This document shows, one piece after another, positions 33,301 to 40,407 of a stretch of 40,407 nucleotides of DNA. The first letter of the stretch is position 1. The number at the start of each line of letters is the position of its first letter. The position numbers and the translations under genes were made by a program. The DNA is from Bacteriovoracaceae bacterium (GTDB lineage: Bacteria; Bdellovibrionota; Bacteriovoracia; Bacteriovoracales; Bacteriovoracaceae): positions 1 through 40,407 of the forward strand of contig JAIPEG010000022.1 in the NCBI GenBank assembly GCA_021737405.1. Reading direction: 5' to 3'. Under the pieces are notes generated by a model, which searched no databases, had not been told where the DNA came from, and saw nothing but the letters and a program-made list of their open reading frames with translations.

Positions 33301-33606
33301 TTAATGATCGCAAGTAACCCTACAGTGCATTTCATTATTACTTTTTGAGCACTTAGCAATCGCTAAATTCTTGGCAACTGCTTCGCTACCACCATAGGCC
33401 ACAAAGGTATCTCCAAAAGCTGTCGCCTTACAAACCCACTTGGCCGTATTCGTTGGGTTATCTCTCTCTTCTAATTTAGAAATGGTCTTATCAAGACGTG
33501 TTACTAAATTTTCAAGAATTTCTACTCGCTTCTCGAGGGCCTTTAAACTTGTATCAGCAAATGTAGGCATTGAAAAAAGTAGAGAAATGAATAGGATCTG
33601 TTTCAA
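33301..33606 (-). CDS. Small secreted protein with coiled coil and Cys-rich C-terminus
   Basis: I place the start at the TTG at 33606 rather than further upstream: AAAGGAG lies six bases before it and the frame then opens with a signal peptide (MKQILFISLLFSMPTFA). The 101-residue protein has a leucine-heptad helix (LKALEKRVEILENLV, about residues 22-36, running on to 48) suited to trimer or dimer formation. The C-terminal domain begins WVCKATAF and ends HCRVTCDH, with four cysteines. Only one base separates the TTG from the stop of the crotonase gene upstream, whose last codons contain the ribosome-binding site. No function can be given. Confidence 0.7.
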   Translation of the reverse strand: MKQILFISLLFSMPTFADTSLKALEKRVEILENLVTRLDKTISKLEERDNPTNTAKWVCKATAFGDTFVAYGGSEAVAKNLAIAKCSKSNNEMHCRVTCDH

Positions 33607-33607
33607 A

Positions 33608-34426
33608 TTATTCTCCTTTAAAAAGAGGGTCTCTCTTTTCTTTAAGGGCTGCGAGCCCCTCAAAATGATCATCTGTTCTTTGAGTAATTCCTTGAAAGGC
33701 AGCTAGAAGATCAAGGGAAGTTTGAAGATCCTTTTGAAACCCAAGTTTTAAGGCCTTCTTCGTCATCTGAATGGCAATAGGTGCATTCTTTGCGATTTGG
33801 GAGGCCCACAATGCTCCCTCTATGAGTAATTGATCTTCCTCTACGCAAGCATTAAGAAGACCTATTTTTTGGCACTCCTCACCTTTATAAATTTTCCCCG
33901 TTAAAAACATTTCCAGCGCCTTAGTGTAACCAACGACTCTTGGAAGAAAATATGTTCCTCCATCTCCAGGAACAAGAGCGAGCTTCGTAAAAGTTTCTCC
34001 CATTTTTGTTCCAAGCGTCCCAATACGAATGTCACTCATGCAAGCAAAGTCACAGCCTGCACCAATGGCCGCGCCATTGACTAGGGCAATGGTTGGTTTT
34101 TGAAGCCTCTCCATAATGAGAGGAATACGCTGAATACCTTTTTGATAGTTTCTTCGAAGCTCGTCACTTTCACCTTTGAACATTTCCCGCTTTTCTTTCA
34201 TGGCGGAGACGTCGCCACCGGCACAGAAGTTATTTCCAGCCCCCGTAAAAACAATCACTCTAACGTCATCGTAGTGATCGGCCCATTCTAAAGTACTCAC
34301 AAGCTCTTCAATCATTTCCAAGTGAAAGGCATTAGCGGCTTCTGGTCGATTTAGTGTCATCCATAACTGATGATCTTCTAATTTGGCCTCGATAAATTTA
34401 AGATTTTTGAGTGGAACTTGAGTCAT
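33608..34426 (-). CDS. Crotonase-family protein (enoyl-CoA hydratase/isomerase)
   Basis: A 272-residue crotonase-fold protein from the ATG at 34426 (a GTG at 34438 is possible). The oxyanion-hole segments are FCAGGDVSAM and NGAAIGAGCD. At the two positions where classical enoyl-CoA hydratase has catalytic Glu (rat Glu144 and Glu164) this protein appears to have Asp (GAGCD) and Phe (MGETF), while an Asp in VPGDGG recalls PaaG-like isomerases. I therefore favour an isomerase or unusual hydratase over a standard hydratase. It is 17 bases after the HMG-CoA lyase gene in the leucine-degradation operon, so a branched-chain acyl-CoA substrate is plausible. Confidence 0.85.
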   Translation of the reverse strand: MTQVPLKNLKFIEAKLEDHQLWMTLNRPEAANAFHLEMIEELVSTLEWADHYDDVRVIVFTGAGNNFCAGGDVSAMKEKREMFKGESDELRRNYQKGIQRIPLIMERLQKPTIALVNGAAIGAGCDFACMSDIRIGTLGTKMGETFTKLALVPGDGGTYFLPRVVGYTKALEMFLTGKIYKGEECQKIGLLNACVEEDQLLIEGALWASQIAKNAPIAIQMTKKALKLGFQKDLQTSLDLLAAFQGITQRTDDHFEGLAALKEKRDPLFKGE

Positions 34427-34443
34427 GAGTAAATTCACTTATA

Positions 34444-35385
34444 TTAGGGTTTTGGAATAAAGAGATTTTTATCGCCATTTATATATGCCTGCAAAAATTT
34501 TGACGTTGTGTTCTTCTTTAAAATTCCAAGAATAAATTCGGAAGCATTACTTAACTTTTCTAAATCAATTCCAGTTTGAATGCCCAACGTCTCACAAAGG
34601 TAAACGAGATCCTCCGTGGCCACATTTCCAGTGGCGCCTTTGGCATACGGACAACCCCCAAGACCCCCAGCAGAGGCGTCAAAGACGCTTATGCCAAAAC
34701 TTAGGCCTACCAATATATTTGAAAGAGCAGTACCGCGAGTATCGTGAAAATGGAGCGCTAATTTATCTTTCGAAATTTCTTTTAAGAGTAAATCCAGCGT
34801 TCTTTGAACATTTATAGGAGTTCCGGTTCCAACAGTATCGCCTAAACTAATTTCATAACAACCAAGATCAGACAATCGTTTGGCCACTTCCGTTACTCTC
34901 AATGGATCAATATAACCTTCATAAGGGCAGCCAAAGGCCGTGGATAAATAGCCTCTAACTTTCATTCCCGATTTTAGAGCATCTTTTATAACAGGTTCGA
35001 TTCTCTCAAAGCTTTGAGAAATGGTGGCATTTATATTTTTCTGATTAAAAGTGTCGCTACTTGCTGTAAAGACGGCGACTTCTTTAACCCCAAGTTCTTT
35101 GGCAACTTCAAGCCCTTTTAGATTTGGCACCAAGCAGGCTAAAGATGTCCCAATTTCATCAAGATCCTTAACGAGAGGATAGAGTTCACGAGCATCATTC
35201 ATCTGAGGCATGCGATCTGGGCGAACAAAACTTGTGACCTCAATAGATTTATGGCCACTCTCTTGAAGCATTCTGATGAAAGTTGCTTTATCTTTTGTCT
35301 CTATAACCGTTTTTTCATTCTGAAGGCCATCTCTTGGCCCTACTTCTACGATTCTAATATTTTTTGGAAAGGTCGAAAAATCCAC
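34444..35385 (-). CDS. mvaB: Hydroxymethylglutaryl-CoA lyase
   Basis: A 313-residue HMG-CoA lyase, which splits HMG-CoA into acetyl-CoA and acetoacetate, the last step of leucine breakdown. The start at the GTG at 35385 is set by GGGGGAGG six bases before it; a TTG further upstream lacks a site. Motifs: EVGPRDGLQNE near residues 14-24, the metal-binding HFHDTRG, and the signature GGLGGCPYAKGATGN at about 240-254 with catalytic Cys245. The length fits the family. It begins one base after the stop of the biotin-carrier gene, whose final codons contain the ribosome-binding site. Confidence 0.95.
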   Translation of the reverse strand: MDFSTFPKNIRIVEVGPRDGLQNEKTVIETKDKATFIRMLQESGHKSIEVTSFVRPDRMPQMNDARELYPLVKDLDEIGTSLACLVPNLKGLEVAKELGVKEVAVFTASSDTFNQKNINATISQSFERIEPVIKDALKSGMKVRGYLSTAFGCPYEGYIDPLRVTEVAKRLSDLGCYEISLGDTVGTGTPINVQRTLDLLLKEISKDKLALHFHDTRGTALSNILVGLSFGISVFDASAGGLGGCPYAKGATGNVATEDLVYLCETLGIQTGIDLEKLSNASEFILGILKKNTTSKFLQAYINGDKNLFIPKP

Positions 35386-35386
35386 T

Positions 35387-35875
35387 CTAGACCTCCCCCG
35401 ACTTTTCAATGTCAATCAGATCGACTCCCGCTCCTACGAGCTCACCTTCTTGAAAAAGAACTTTTGTCACAAGCCCATCAAAAGAAGCCTTTATCGTATG
35501 TTCCATTTTCATGGCCTCCATCACGATGAGTCCCTGCCCAGTTGTGACAGTGTCTCCTTCCTTAACAAGATGCTTTAATATTTTCCCTGGCATTGGTGAA
35601 GACATTTCATGATTTGCGCTCTTTTTTCCTTTTGTCTTTCGCTGCTCTCTTGGGTTTTCAATTTTTAGGCTTTGGTCACCAATACTAATATGGTTTTTTG
35701 ATTTCCACGCCTGAATATTCTTGCCGTCAATTTGAATCACACTGCGAGCATTTTCTCTTTCTAATAGACGGCCCTTAAAGGTCAATCCATCAACAGTTAA
35801 GAGAATCTCATCTCCTTGCCCCTTTTCTAAAGTGTAGCGAATAGATTCATCATTAATGAGAAGTTCTTTTTCCAT
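35387..35875 (-). CDS. Biotin carboxyl-carrier subunit of the acyl-CoA carboxylase
   Basis: A 162-residue protein with a C-terminal biotinyl domain: MPGKILKHLV, a TVTTGQGLIVMEAMKMEHT segment with biotin-accepting Lys123, and a closing strand. The first 80 residues are beta-strand-rich and equivalent to the linking domain that follows the biotin carboxylase part in one-chain methylcrotonyl-CoA carboxylase alpha subunits. The biotin arm moves carboxyl groups from the biotin carboxylase to the carboxyltransferase. It starts nine bases after the biotin carboxylase stop with TAGGAA as ribosome-binding site, so it appears to be made as a separate chain. Confidence 0.93.
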   Translation of the reverse strand: MEKELLINDESIRYTLEKGQGDEILLTVDGLTFKGRLLERENARSVIQIDGKNIQAWKSKNHISIGDQSLKIENPREQRKTKGKKSANHEMSSPMPGKILKHLVKEGDTVTTGQGLIVMEAMKMEHTIKASFDGLVTKVLFQEGELVGAGVDLIDIEKSGEV

Positions 35876-35884
35876 AATTCCTAC

Positions 35885-37375
35885 TTAATTGAGACGAAAG
35901 CCAGAAAGTTGATCCCATGCGGTCGTCACATGAGCTTCATTTTCAGCTAATTTCGTCGTTGTCCCCATAAATTCATAGGCCAGTATCGCTTGAATAACTT
36001 CTTCACGGCTTAATGAGCGGGCCTTCAAATCATCTGCATAAGTTTTTACAAAGTGAGTAAAAGTCACTCCTTCCCTAAAGGTCTCATGTTTTAAAATTCT
36101 TTTTAAATAATCTCTATTCGTGGTGAGCCCAAGAAATGGATAATCACTTAAGGCCTTGTCCATTTTATTAATCGCTTCTGTGCGACCGGTACTCCAAACA
36201 ATCAGTTTGGCAATCATCGGATCAAAACTTGTAGTCACTTCATTCCCCGCCTTATAGCCACTATCAAGACGAACACCTAGTAAGCGGCTCTCTCCTACGA
36301 CATCAATGGTGCCAATAGAAGGCATAAAGTCTTGATCTGGATTTTCTGCATAAATACGCACTTCAATAGCATGACCATTTTGATGGATTTCACTTTGAGT
36401 GAAGGGTAATTTCTCCCCTTGTGCCACTCGAATTTGAAGTTGCACGAGATCACTTCCTGTAACCATTTCAGTGATCGGATGTTCAACTTGTAAGCGTGTG
36501 TTCATTTCAAGAAAGTAAAAGCTTCCATCTTTATCAAGAATAAATTCAACCGTTCCCGCGCCGACATAATTCATTGTTTCAGAAATCTTAACCGCCGTTT
36601 GGCAGATCTCTTCTCTTAAGCTTTGAGACAAAGCAGGACTTGGGCTTTCTTCCACAATTTTTTGGTAACGCCTCTGAATAGAGCACTCTCGCTCCCAAAA
36701 GTGAAAATGCTGACCATGAGTATCACTCATTACCTGCACCTCAATATGACGAGGGTCAGTGATATACTTTTCAATTAAGACCTTATCGTCTCCAAAGGCA
36801 TTCATGGCCTCTCTTTTGGCACTCTCAAGGGCTTCTTGAAACTCAGAATCCTTTTCAACAATTCTCATCCCTTTTCCGCCACCACCGGCACTTGCCTTGA
36901 TGAGGATGGGAAAGCCTATTTTAACGGCTTCTTTGGCCAAGAAATCTGACTCTTGATTGTCTCCATGATAACCCGGAATAAGAGGAATCCCTGCTTTTTC
37001 CATAATCTCTTTTGAGGTTTTCTTATCCCCCATGGCCTCCATGGCAGCAGTTGGAGGTCCTATTAATTCGACTCCTGCTTCTTTTAATGCTTTTGCAAAG
37101 GGCGCTCTCTCTGAAAGGAATCCGTATCCAGGATGAACAGCATCAACCTTGTGCTCCTTACAGAGTTCGACGAGCTTTGAAATATTTAAATAAGTATCAC
37201 TTAAAGGACCACTTCCAAGATTGATGGAAATATCACCAAAGCTCGCGTGAGGCAGGTCCTTTTCTTCGTCGGTAAAGAGCATCACTGATTCAATATCAAG
37301 CTCGCGCAAAGTCTTGGCCACTCGAATGGCAATTTCACCACGATTAGCAATAAGGACTCTTTTAAATTTTTTCAT
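35885..37375 (-). CDS. mccA: Biotin carboxylase subunit of methylcrotonyl-CoA carboxylase
   Basis: A 496-residue ATP-grasp biotin carboxylase. The start is the ATG at 37375, with GGGGA upstream and a four-base ATGA overlap with the hydratase stop. The N-terminus KRVLIANRGEIAIRV is classical; KASAGGGGKGMR near residue 155 is the ATP-grasp Gly-rich loop, EKYITDPRHIEVQV and FLEMNTRLQVEH follow. It uses ATP and bicarbonate to carboxylate biotin. It ends in AWDQLSGFRLN, exactly where one-chain alpha subunits go on into the linking and biotinyl domains, so the alpha chain is split here. With the neighbouring HMG-CoA lyase and hydratase, methylcrotonyl-CoA is the probable acceptor. Confidence 0.92.
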   Translation of the reverse strand: MKKFKRVLIANRGEIAIRVAKTLRELDIESVMLFTDEEKDLPHASFGDISINLGSGPLSDTYLNISKLVELCKEHKVDAVHPGYGFLSERAPFAKALKEAGVELIGPPTAAMEAMGDKKTSKEIMEKAGIPLIPGYHGDNQESDFLAKEAVKIGFPILIKASAGGGGKGMRIVEKDSEFQEALESAKREAMNAFGDDKVLIEKYITDPRHIEVQVMSDTHGQHFHFWERECSIQRRYQKIVEESPSPALSQSLREEICQTAVKISETMNYVGAGTVEFILDKDGSFYFLEMNTRLQVEHPITEMVTGSDLVQLQIRVAQGEKLPFTQSEIHQNGHAIEVRIYAENPDQDFMPSIGTIDVVGESRLLGVRLDSGYKAGNEVTTSFDPMIAKLIVWSTGRTEAINKMDKALSDYPFLGLTTNRDYLKRILKHETFREGVTFTHFVKTYADDLKARSLSREEVIQAILAYEFMGTTTKLAENEAHVTTAWDQLSGFRLN

Positions 37376-38181
37376 GATTGATCCCCAGCCGATATCCAAG
37401 AAGGTTTTCTTTTTTCAAGTAAGGCACTCATTCCTTCCTGGCCTTCAGGACTTGTTCGAACTCTTGCAATCGTTCGACAAGTAAAATCTTTTACTCCCTC
37501 ATGACCTGCTGGAATTCTCGTCAGCACTCCCTTGATGAGCTTCTTTGCTTCAATCTGGGCCATAGGGCCTGCTTTTAAAAAGCGTTCGATTTGCTTTTCT
37601 GTGGCTCCGCGAAGGTCATCACTTTTTACAACTTTATGAATAAGGCGCATATGAAGTGCTTCTTCTGCACTAAAGCGCTCACCACTTAAAAAGTAAGCGC
37701 GTGCATTTGACTCTCCAATTTTTGCCATCACATAAGGAGAAATAACAGCAGGAACAAGTCCTAGACCCACTTCTGTGAAACCAAATTTTGCTTCTGAACT
37801 AGAAATAACGTAATCACAACTTGCCACGAGACCTGTGCCCCCACCAAGAGTTGCCCCATTCACTTCGGCAATAACTGGCACCTCAATAGTGTTAAGCACT
37901 TCAAAAAGATTACTTAAACGAACCGAATCCTGATAATTCTCGTGATCAGAGTAGTCTTTCATGCTCTTCATCCAATTAAGATCGGCTCCAGCACAGAAAG
38001 ATTTCCCTTCCCCTGTTAAAACAAGTAAGCGGACATCAGTATTTTTTTTAACGTCTTCAAGGGCTTCAGTAAGTTCTTTTATAAAGAGATCATTAAAAGC
38101 ATTATGAAGTTCGGGACGATTTAAAGTTAAGCGCCAAACGCCTCTCGTATCTCCCTCTAGTTTTATATATTTTTTTGACAT
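37372..38181 (-). CDS. liuC: Methylglutaconyl-CoA hydratase (LiuC-like)
   Basis: A 269-residue crotonase-family enzyme. The start is the second of two adjacent ATGs (38181), which has GAGG five bases upstream. It has FCAGADLNWM and NGATLGGGTG for the oxyanion hole, and FGFTEVGLGLVPAVISPYV, a segment characteristic of LiuC/GnyH-type methylglutaconyl-CoA hydratases, with a conserved catalytic Glu. The usual first Glu of enoyl-CoA hydratases is replaced by Gly, as I recall for LiuC proteins. It adds water to methylglutaconyl-CoA, giving HMG-CoA. Its place between the beta and biotin carboxylase genes matches the liuB-liuC-liuD order. Confidence 0.9.
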   Translation of the reverse strand: MSKKYIKLEGDTRGVWRLTLNRPELHNAFNDLFIKELTEALEDVKKNTDVRLLVLTGEGKSFCAGADLNWMKSMKDYSDHENYQDSVRLSNLFEVLNTIEVPVIAEVNGATLGGGTGLVASCDYVISSSEAKFGFTEVGLGLVPAVISPYVMAKIGESNARAYFLSGERFSAEEALHMRLIHKVVKSDDLRGATEKQIERFLKAGPMAQIEAKKLIKGVLTRIPAGHEGVKDFTCRTIARVRTSPEGQEGMSALLEKRKPSWISAGDQS

Positions 38182-38188
38182 CATTTCC

Positions 38189-39820
38189 TCACATTCTAAA
38201 GACGCCAAACTTCACGTCTTTTACAGGTGCATTTAAGCTAGCTTCTAAAGCAAGTCCTAGGACATCTCTCGTCTTTGCCGGATCAATCACCCCATCATCC
38301 CATAAACGAGAGGTCGAATAGTAACAAGAACCTTCTCTTTCATATTTTTCTAAGATTGGTTTTTGAAACTCTTTGACTTCTGCCTCTGTCATCTCAGGTT
38401 TTCCTTTAGCAGCAAGGCCCCCTTGGCGAACAGTGGTTAAGACTCCTGCCGCTTGCTCTCCGCCCATGACCGAGATTCGTGAATTAGGCCACATGAAGAG
38501 AAAGCGCGGTGAATAAGCTCGCCCACACATTCCATAGTTTCCAGCGCCATAGGATCCCCCAATGAGTACCGTAAACTTTGGTACATTGACCGTTGAGACA
38601 GCGGTCACCATCTTCGCACCATGCTTTGCAATCCCTTCGGCCTCGTATTTTTGGCCCACCATAAAGCCCGTAATATTTTGTAAAAAGACGAGAGGGATTT
38701 TTCTTTGACCACAAAGTTCAATAAAGTGGGCACCTTTTTGGGCACTCTCACTAAAGAGAATGCCGTTATTAGCGACAATTCCTACAGGAACACCATGAAT
38801 GGCAGCAAAACCACAAATAAGAGTATTTCCATACCTCTCTTTAAATTCGTGAAACTCACTCCCATCAACTAAGCGAGCAATAATCTCACGAATATCAAAA
38901 GGCGTTTTGGTCGTGTCCTTTGGAAGAATGCCGTAGATATCATCCATGGGATAAAGGGGATCAACTACTTTCTTTCTTCTAATAAATTTTTGATCTTTTC
39001 CAAGAGACTGGTAATTGAGGTTTTCAATAATATTGCGAGTGATATTTAAGGCCTCTTCTTCATTTTCAGCAAAGTGATCTGCAACACCAGACTGACTGGT
39101 ATGAACGTCTGCACCACCGAGGTCTTCGGCCGTGACTTCTTCTCCCGTCGCCGCTTTCACAAGTGGAGGTCCCGCCAAAAAGATGGTCCCATTACCTTTT
39201 ACGATAACGGACTCATCGGCCATTGCCGGAACATAGGCACCACCTGCTGTGCAAGAGCCAAGAACCACAGCAATTTGTGGAATCCCTTCTGCAGACATTT
39301 GGGCCTGATTATAAAAGATGCGCCCAAAGTGATCGCGATCAGGAAAGACTTCATCCTGCATTGGAAGAAAAGCTCCACCACTGTCGACCAAGTAAATACA
39401 AGGAAGTCGATTTTCTCTAGCAATATCTTGAGCGCGTAAATGCTTCTTTACCGTCATTGGAAAGTAAGTGCCACCCTTTACGGTAGCGTCGTTGGCCACA
39501 AACATACACTCCACGCCATGGACCCTACCAATTCCAGTGACAATACCAGCGGAAGGAACGGGACCCTCTGATTCATAGAGATCATCTGCGGCCAGAGCAC
39601 TTAACTCTAGAAAGGGTGAACCTTCATCAAGAATGCGCTCAATGCGCTCTCTTGGTAGAAGCTTTTCTCTTTTTCGATGGCGTAAAACCGAGGCTTCACC
39701 TCCACCCATCTCTACATTATTTAAGCGAGTGCGAAGTTCATTTAATAAATTTAGGTTGTGCTCTTTATTGGCCTGAAAATCAGGAGAGCGACCATCGATG
39801 GCCGCCTCTAAAATATCCAT
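38189..39820 (-). CDS. mccB: Methylcrotonyl-CoA carboxylase beta (carboxyltransferase) subunit
   Basis: A 543-residue acyl-CoA carboxylase beta subunit. The N-terminal crotonase-like half has [15 protein letters not shown] near residue 52, [20 protein letters not shown] and the substrate-binding [13 protein letters not shown]. The C-terminal half has [20 protein letters not shown] and [16 protein letters not shown]. These match methylcrotonyl-CoA rather than propionyl-CoA carboxylases. It transfers the carboxyl group from biotin to 3-methylcrotonyl-CoA. AGAGGT precedes the ATG and a promoter candidate lies 33-62 bases upstream. It is the first gene of the six-gene leftward operon. No isovaleryl-CoA dehydrogenase gene is visible; it may lie outside the window. 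Confidence 0.95.
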   Translation of the reverse strand: MDILEAAIDGRSPDFQANKEHNLNLLNELRTRLNNVEMGGGEASVLRHRKREKLLPRERIERILDEGSPFLELSALAADDLYESEGPVPSAGIVTGIGRVHGVECMFVANDATVKGGTYFPMTVKKHLRAQDIARENRLPCIYLVDSGGAFLPMQDEVFPDRDHFGRIFYNQAQMSAEGIPQIAVVLGSCTAGGAYVPAMADESVIVKGNGTIFLAGPPLVKAATGEEVTAEDLGGADVHTSQSGVADHFAENEEEALNITRNIIENLNYQSLGKDQKFIRRKKVVDPLYPMDDIYGILPKDTTKTPFDIREIIARLVDGSEFHEFKERYGNTLICGFAAIHGVPVGIVANNGILFSESAQKGAHFIELCGQRKIPLVFLQNITGFMVGQKYEAEGIAKHGAKMVTAVSTVNVPKFTVLIGGSYGAGNYGMCGRAYSPRFLFMWPNSRISVMGGEQAAGVLTTVRQGGLAAKGKPEMTEAEVKEFQKPILEKYEREGSCYYSTSRLWDDGVIDPAKTRDVLGLALEASLNAPVKDVKFGVFRM

Positions 39821-39852
39821 GAAATACCTCTTGCCCAGTGTGTCTAAAATTC

Positions 39853-39882
39853 ACTATAAATTCGCTCTAGTATGCCTGTCAC
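39853..39882 (-). promoter_or_regulatory. Candidate promoter of the leucine-degradation operon
   Basis: On the minus strand GTGACA (39877-39882) and TATAGT (39853-39858) are 18 bases apart, about 30 bases before the mccB ATG. The -35 lies within CCTGTGACAGG, a short inverted repeat that might bind a repressor. No LiuR-type palindrome was recognised. Confidence 0.45.
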
Positions 39883-39908
39883 AGGCGTCTTTCGTCTAGG
39901 CGGAGCAT

Positions 39909-39938
39909 GCTAAAGCTTTGGATTTTTAAAGCTTTAGC
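39909..39938. repeat. Perfect 11-bp inverted repeat with two AAAGCTTT palindromes
   Basis: GCTAAAGCTTT, an eight-base loop GGATTTTT, then AAAGCTTTAGC. The hairpin lies 31 bases beyond the stop of the right-edge gene and upstream of the mccB promoter. No T-run follows on either strand, so it is not a standard terminator. It may be a double operator, since AAAGCTTT occurs twice, 16 bases centre to centre. Confidence 0.55.
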
Positions 39939-39969
39939 GAGGAAAAAAGGAATATGCGAAGTAAACTCT

Positions 39970-40407
39970 TTAAGGAATCACGGCCAATCGATGGACCTTG
40001 CGACAAAGGTCAGAGGCCGTCTCCATAAATTGACCAGCAAAGTTTCCACGCCCCTTAAGCTCCTCTTCAAGAAGAGGAAAGAGAAGCAGTAGATAAACAT
40101 CCACAAAATTTGAAGGACCCCAATTTTTATGAAGATCAAATTTCTTCTTATCTTTGTACTTTGAGGGCAGCATTTCACCAAAGAGAGTTAATAGCGCTGA
40201 TTGAAGTTCTATTTCTCGTCCTCTGCACTTATCTTCAAAGACTTTTGTTAGATTTGAGCGCTGATTCTTGGACTGTCCTTGGAGAATCGCCATGATGGCC
40301 TTCTTACCAATGGCCGTAATGTGCCAGTTATTTGTATGGGCCAAGGGGTGATAGCGCAAAATAATGTAGGGACCTCGAACATCAATGAGAGGCGGAATAT
40401 TCTTTGG
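39970..40407 (-). CDS. C-terminal part of an unidentified protein (truncated by window edge)
   Basis: The leftward frame is open from the right window edge to the TAA at 39970, giving at least 145 residues. The visible part begins PKNIPPLIDVRGPYIILRYH, so the internal TTG at 40359 need not be the start. It is basic and mostly helical by eye, with a hydrophobic run VDVYLLLLFPLLEEEL and a C-terminal SDLCRKVHRLAVIP. There is no membrane-length segment and no recognised family. It is separated from mccB by about 150 bases containing a hairpin and a promoter candidate. Confidence 0.65.
   Translation of the reverse strand, partial: PKNIPPLIDVRGPYIILRYHPLAHTNNWHITAIGKKAIMAILQGQSKNQRSNLTKVFEDKCRGREIELQSALLTLFGEMLPSKYKDKKKFDLHKNWGPSNFVDVYLLLLFPLLEEELKGRGNFAGQFMETASDLCRKVHRLAVIP

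Noticed and set aside
33608..33672. Longer version of the small secreted protein starting at an ATG at 33672.
   Set aside because: It would overlap the crotonase gene and bury the signal peptide; the TTG at 33606 has AAAGGAG in the right place.
35866..35895. Frameshift explanation for the split carboxylase alpha chain.
   Set aside because: The biotin carboxylase ends at a natural domain border and the second gene has its own ATG and ribosome-binding site; kept as a split, though read checking is listed.
1..40407. tRNA genes, rRNA genes, CRISPR arrays, intact insertion sequences.
   Set aside because: None could be recognised by eye on either strand; absence is not proven without dedicated search programs.

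Overview
The window looks like a chromosomal segment of a Gram-negative bacterium with a low to moderate GC content. I infer a Bdellovibrio-like organism (Bdellovibrionota, perhaps the Bacteriovorax/Halobacteriovorax side). The reasons are the many exported lipoproteins and large Cys-rich secreted proteins with no recognised domain, the frequent TTG/GTG starts, a leucine-catabolism operon suited to an amino-acid feeder, and several sequences resembling sigma-28 (FliA) promoters in front of exported-protein genes. No rRNA or 16S sequence is present to test this. No tRNA, rRNA, CRISPR array, intact insertion sequence or phage gene was seen.

Layout. 1-5150: a partial gene, a small secreted protein with three tandem 26-residue repeats, a lipoprotein with an HExxH zinc-protease motif, an FAD-dependent dehydrogenase, cinA and a small secreted protein. 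5457-20357: an envelope block with a 1662-residue Cys-rich lipoprotein, uppP (undecaprenyl-diphosphatase), an RDD-like membrane protein, then a probable operon of a 1058-residue secreted coiled-coil protein, a thermolysin-like lipoprotein and a membrane-anchored protein, followed by a beta-barrel outer-membrane protein. 20442-23175: a small, visibly AT-richer accessory patch with two membrane proteins (one YcxB-like), a soluble protein resembling the cytoplasmic helical domains of TadB/TadC, an unknown protein and a lipoprotein. 23176-23722: a gene-free stretch with broken reading frames and a 10-bp direct repeat. 23723-26107: two convergent secreted proteins, one made of about eleven Cys-pair repeats.

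26111-29837: acetoacetyl-CoA synthetase and the two subunits of an iron-sulfur class I fumarase; the alpha subunit carries a histone-H1-like Lys/Ala tail of about 97 residues. 29946-33606: a Rep/UvrD-type helicase, a single-domain response regulator and three small exported proteins. 33608-39820: a tight operon for leucine/isovalerate breakdown, transcribed right to left: methylcrotonyl-CoA carboxylase beta subunit, methylglutaconyl-CoA hydratase, biotin carboxylase, separate biotin-carrier subunit, HMG-CoA lyase and a second crotonase-family protein. HMG-CoA lyase yields acetyl-CoA and acetoacetate; the nearby acetoacetyl-CoA synthetase could reactivate the acetoacetate and the fumarase serves the TCA cycle, so the right half works as a carbon-recovery module.

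The most unusual items are the Lys/Ala-tailed fumarase, the set of sigma-28-like boxes before exported-protein genes, the split methylcrotonyl-CoA carboxylase alpha chain, the soluble TadB/C-like protein, and the unexplained 23.2-23.6 kb stretch. I did not find a convincing new defence or mobile system.
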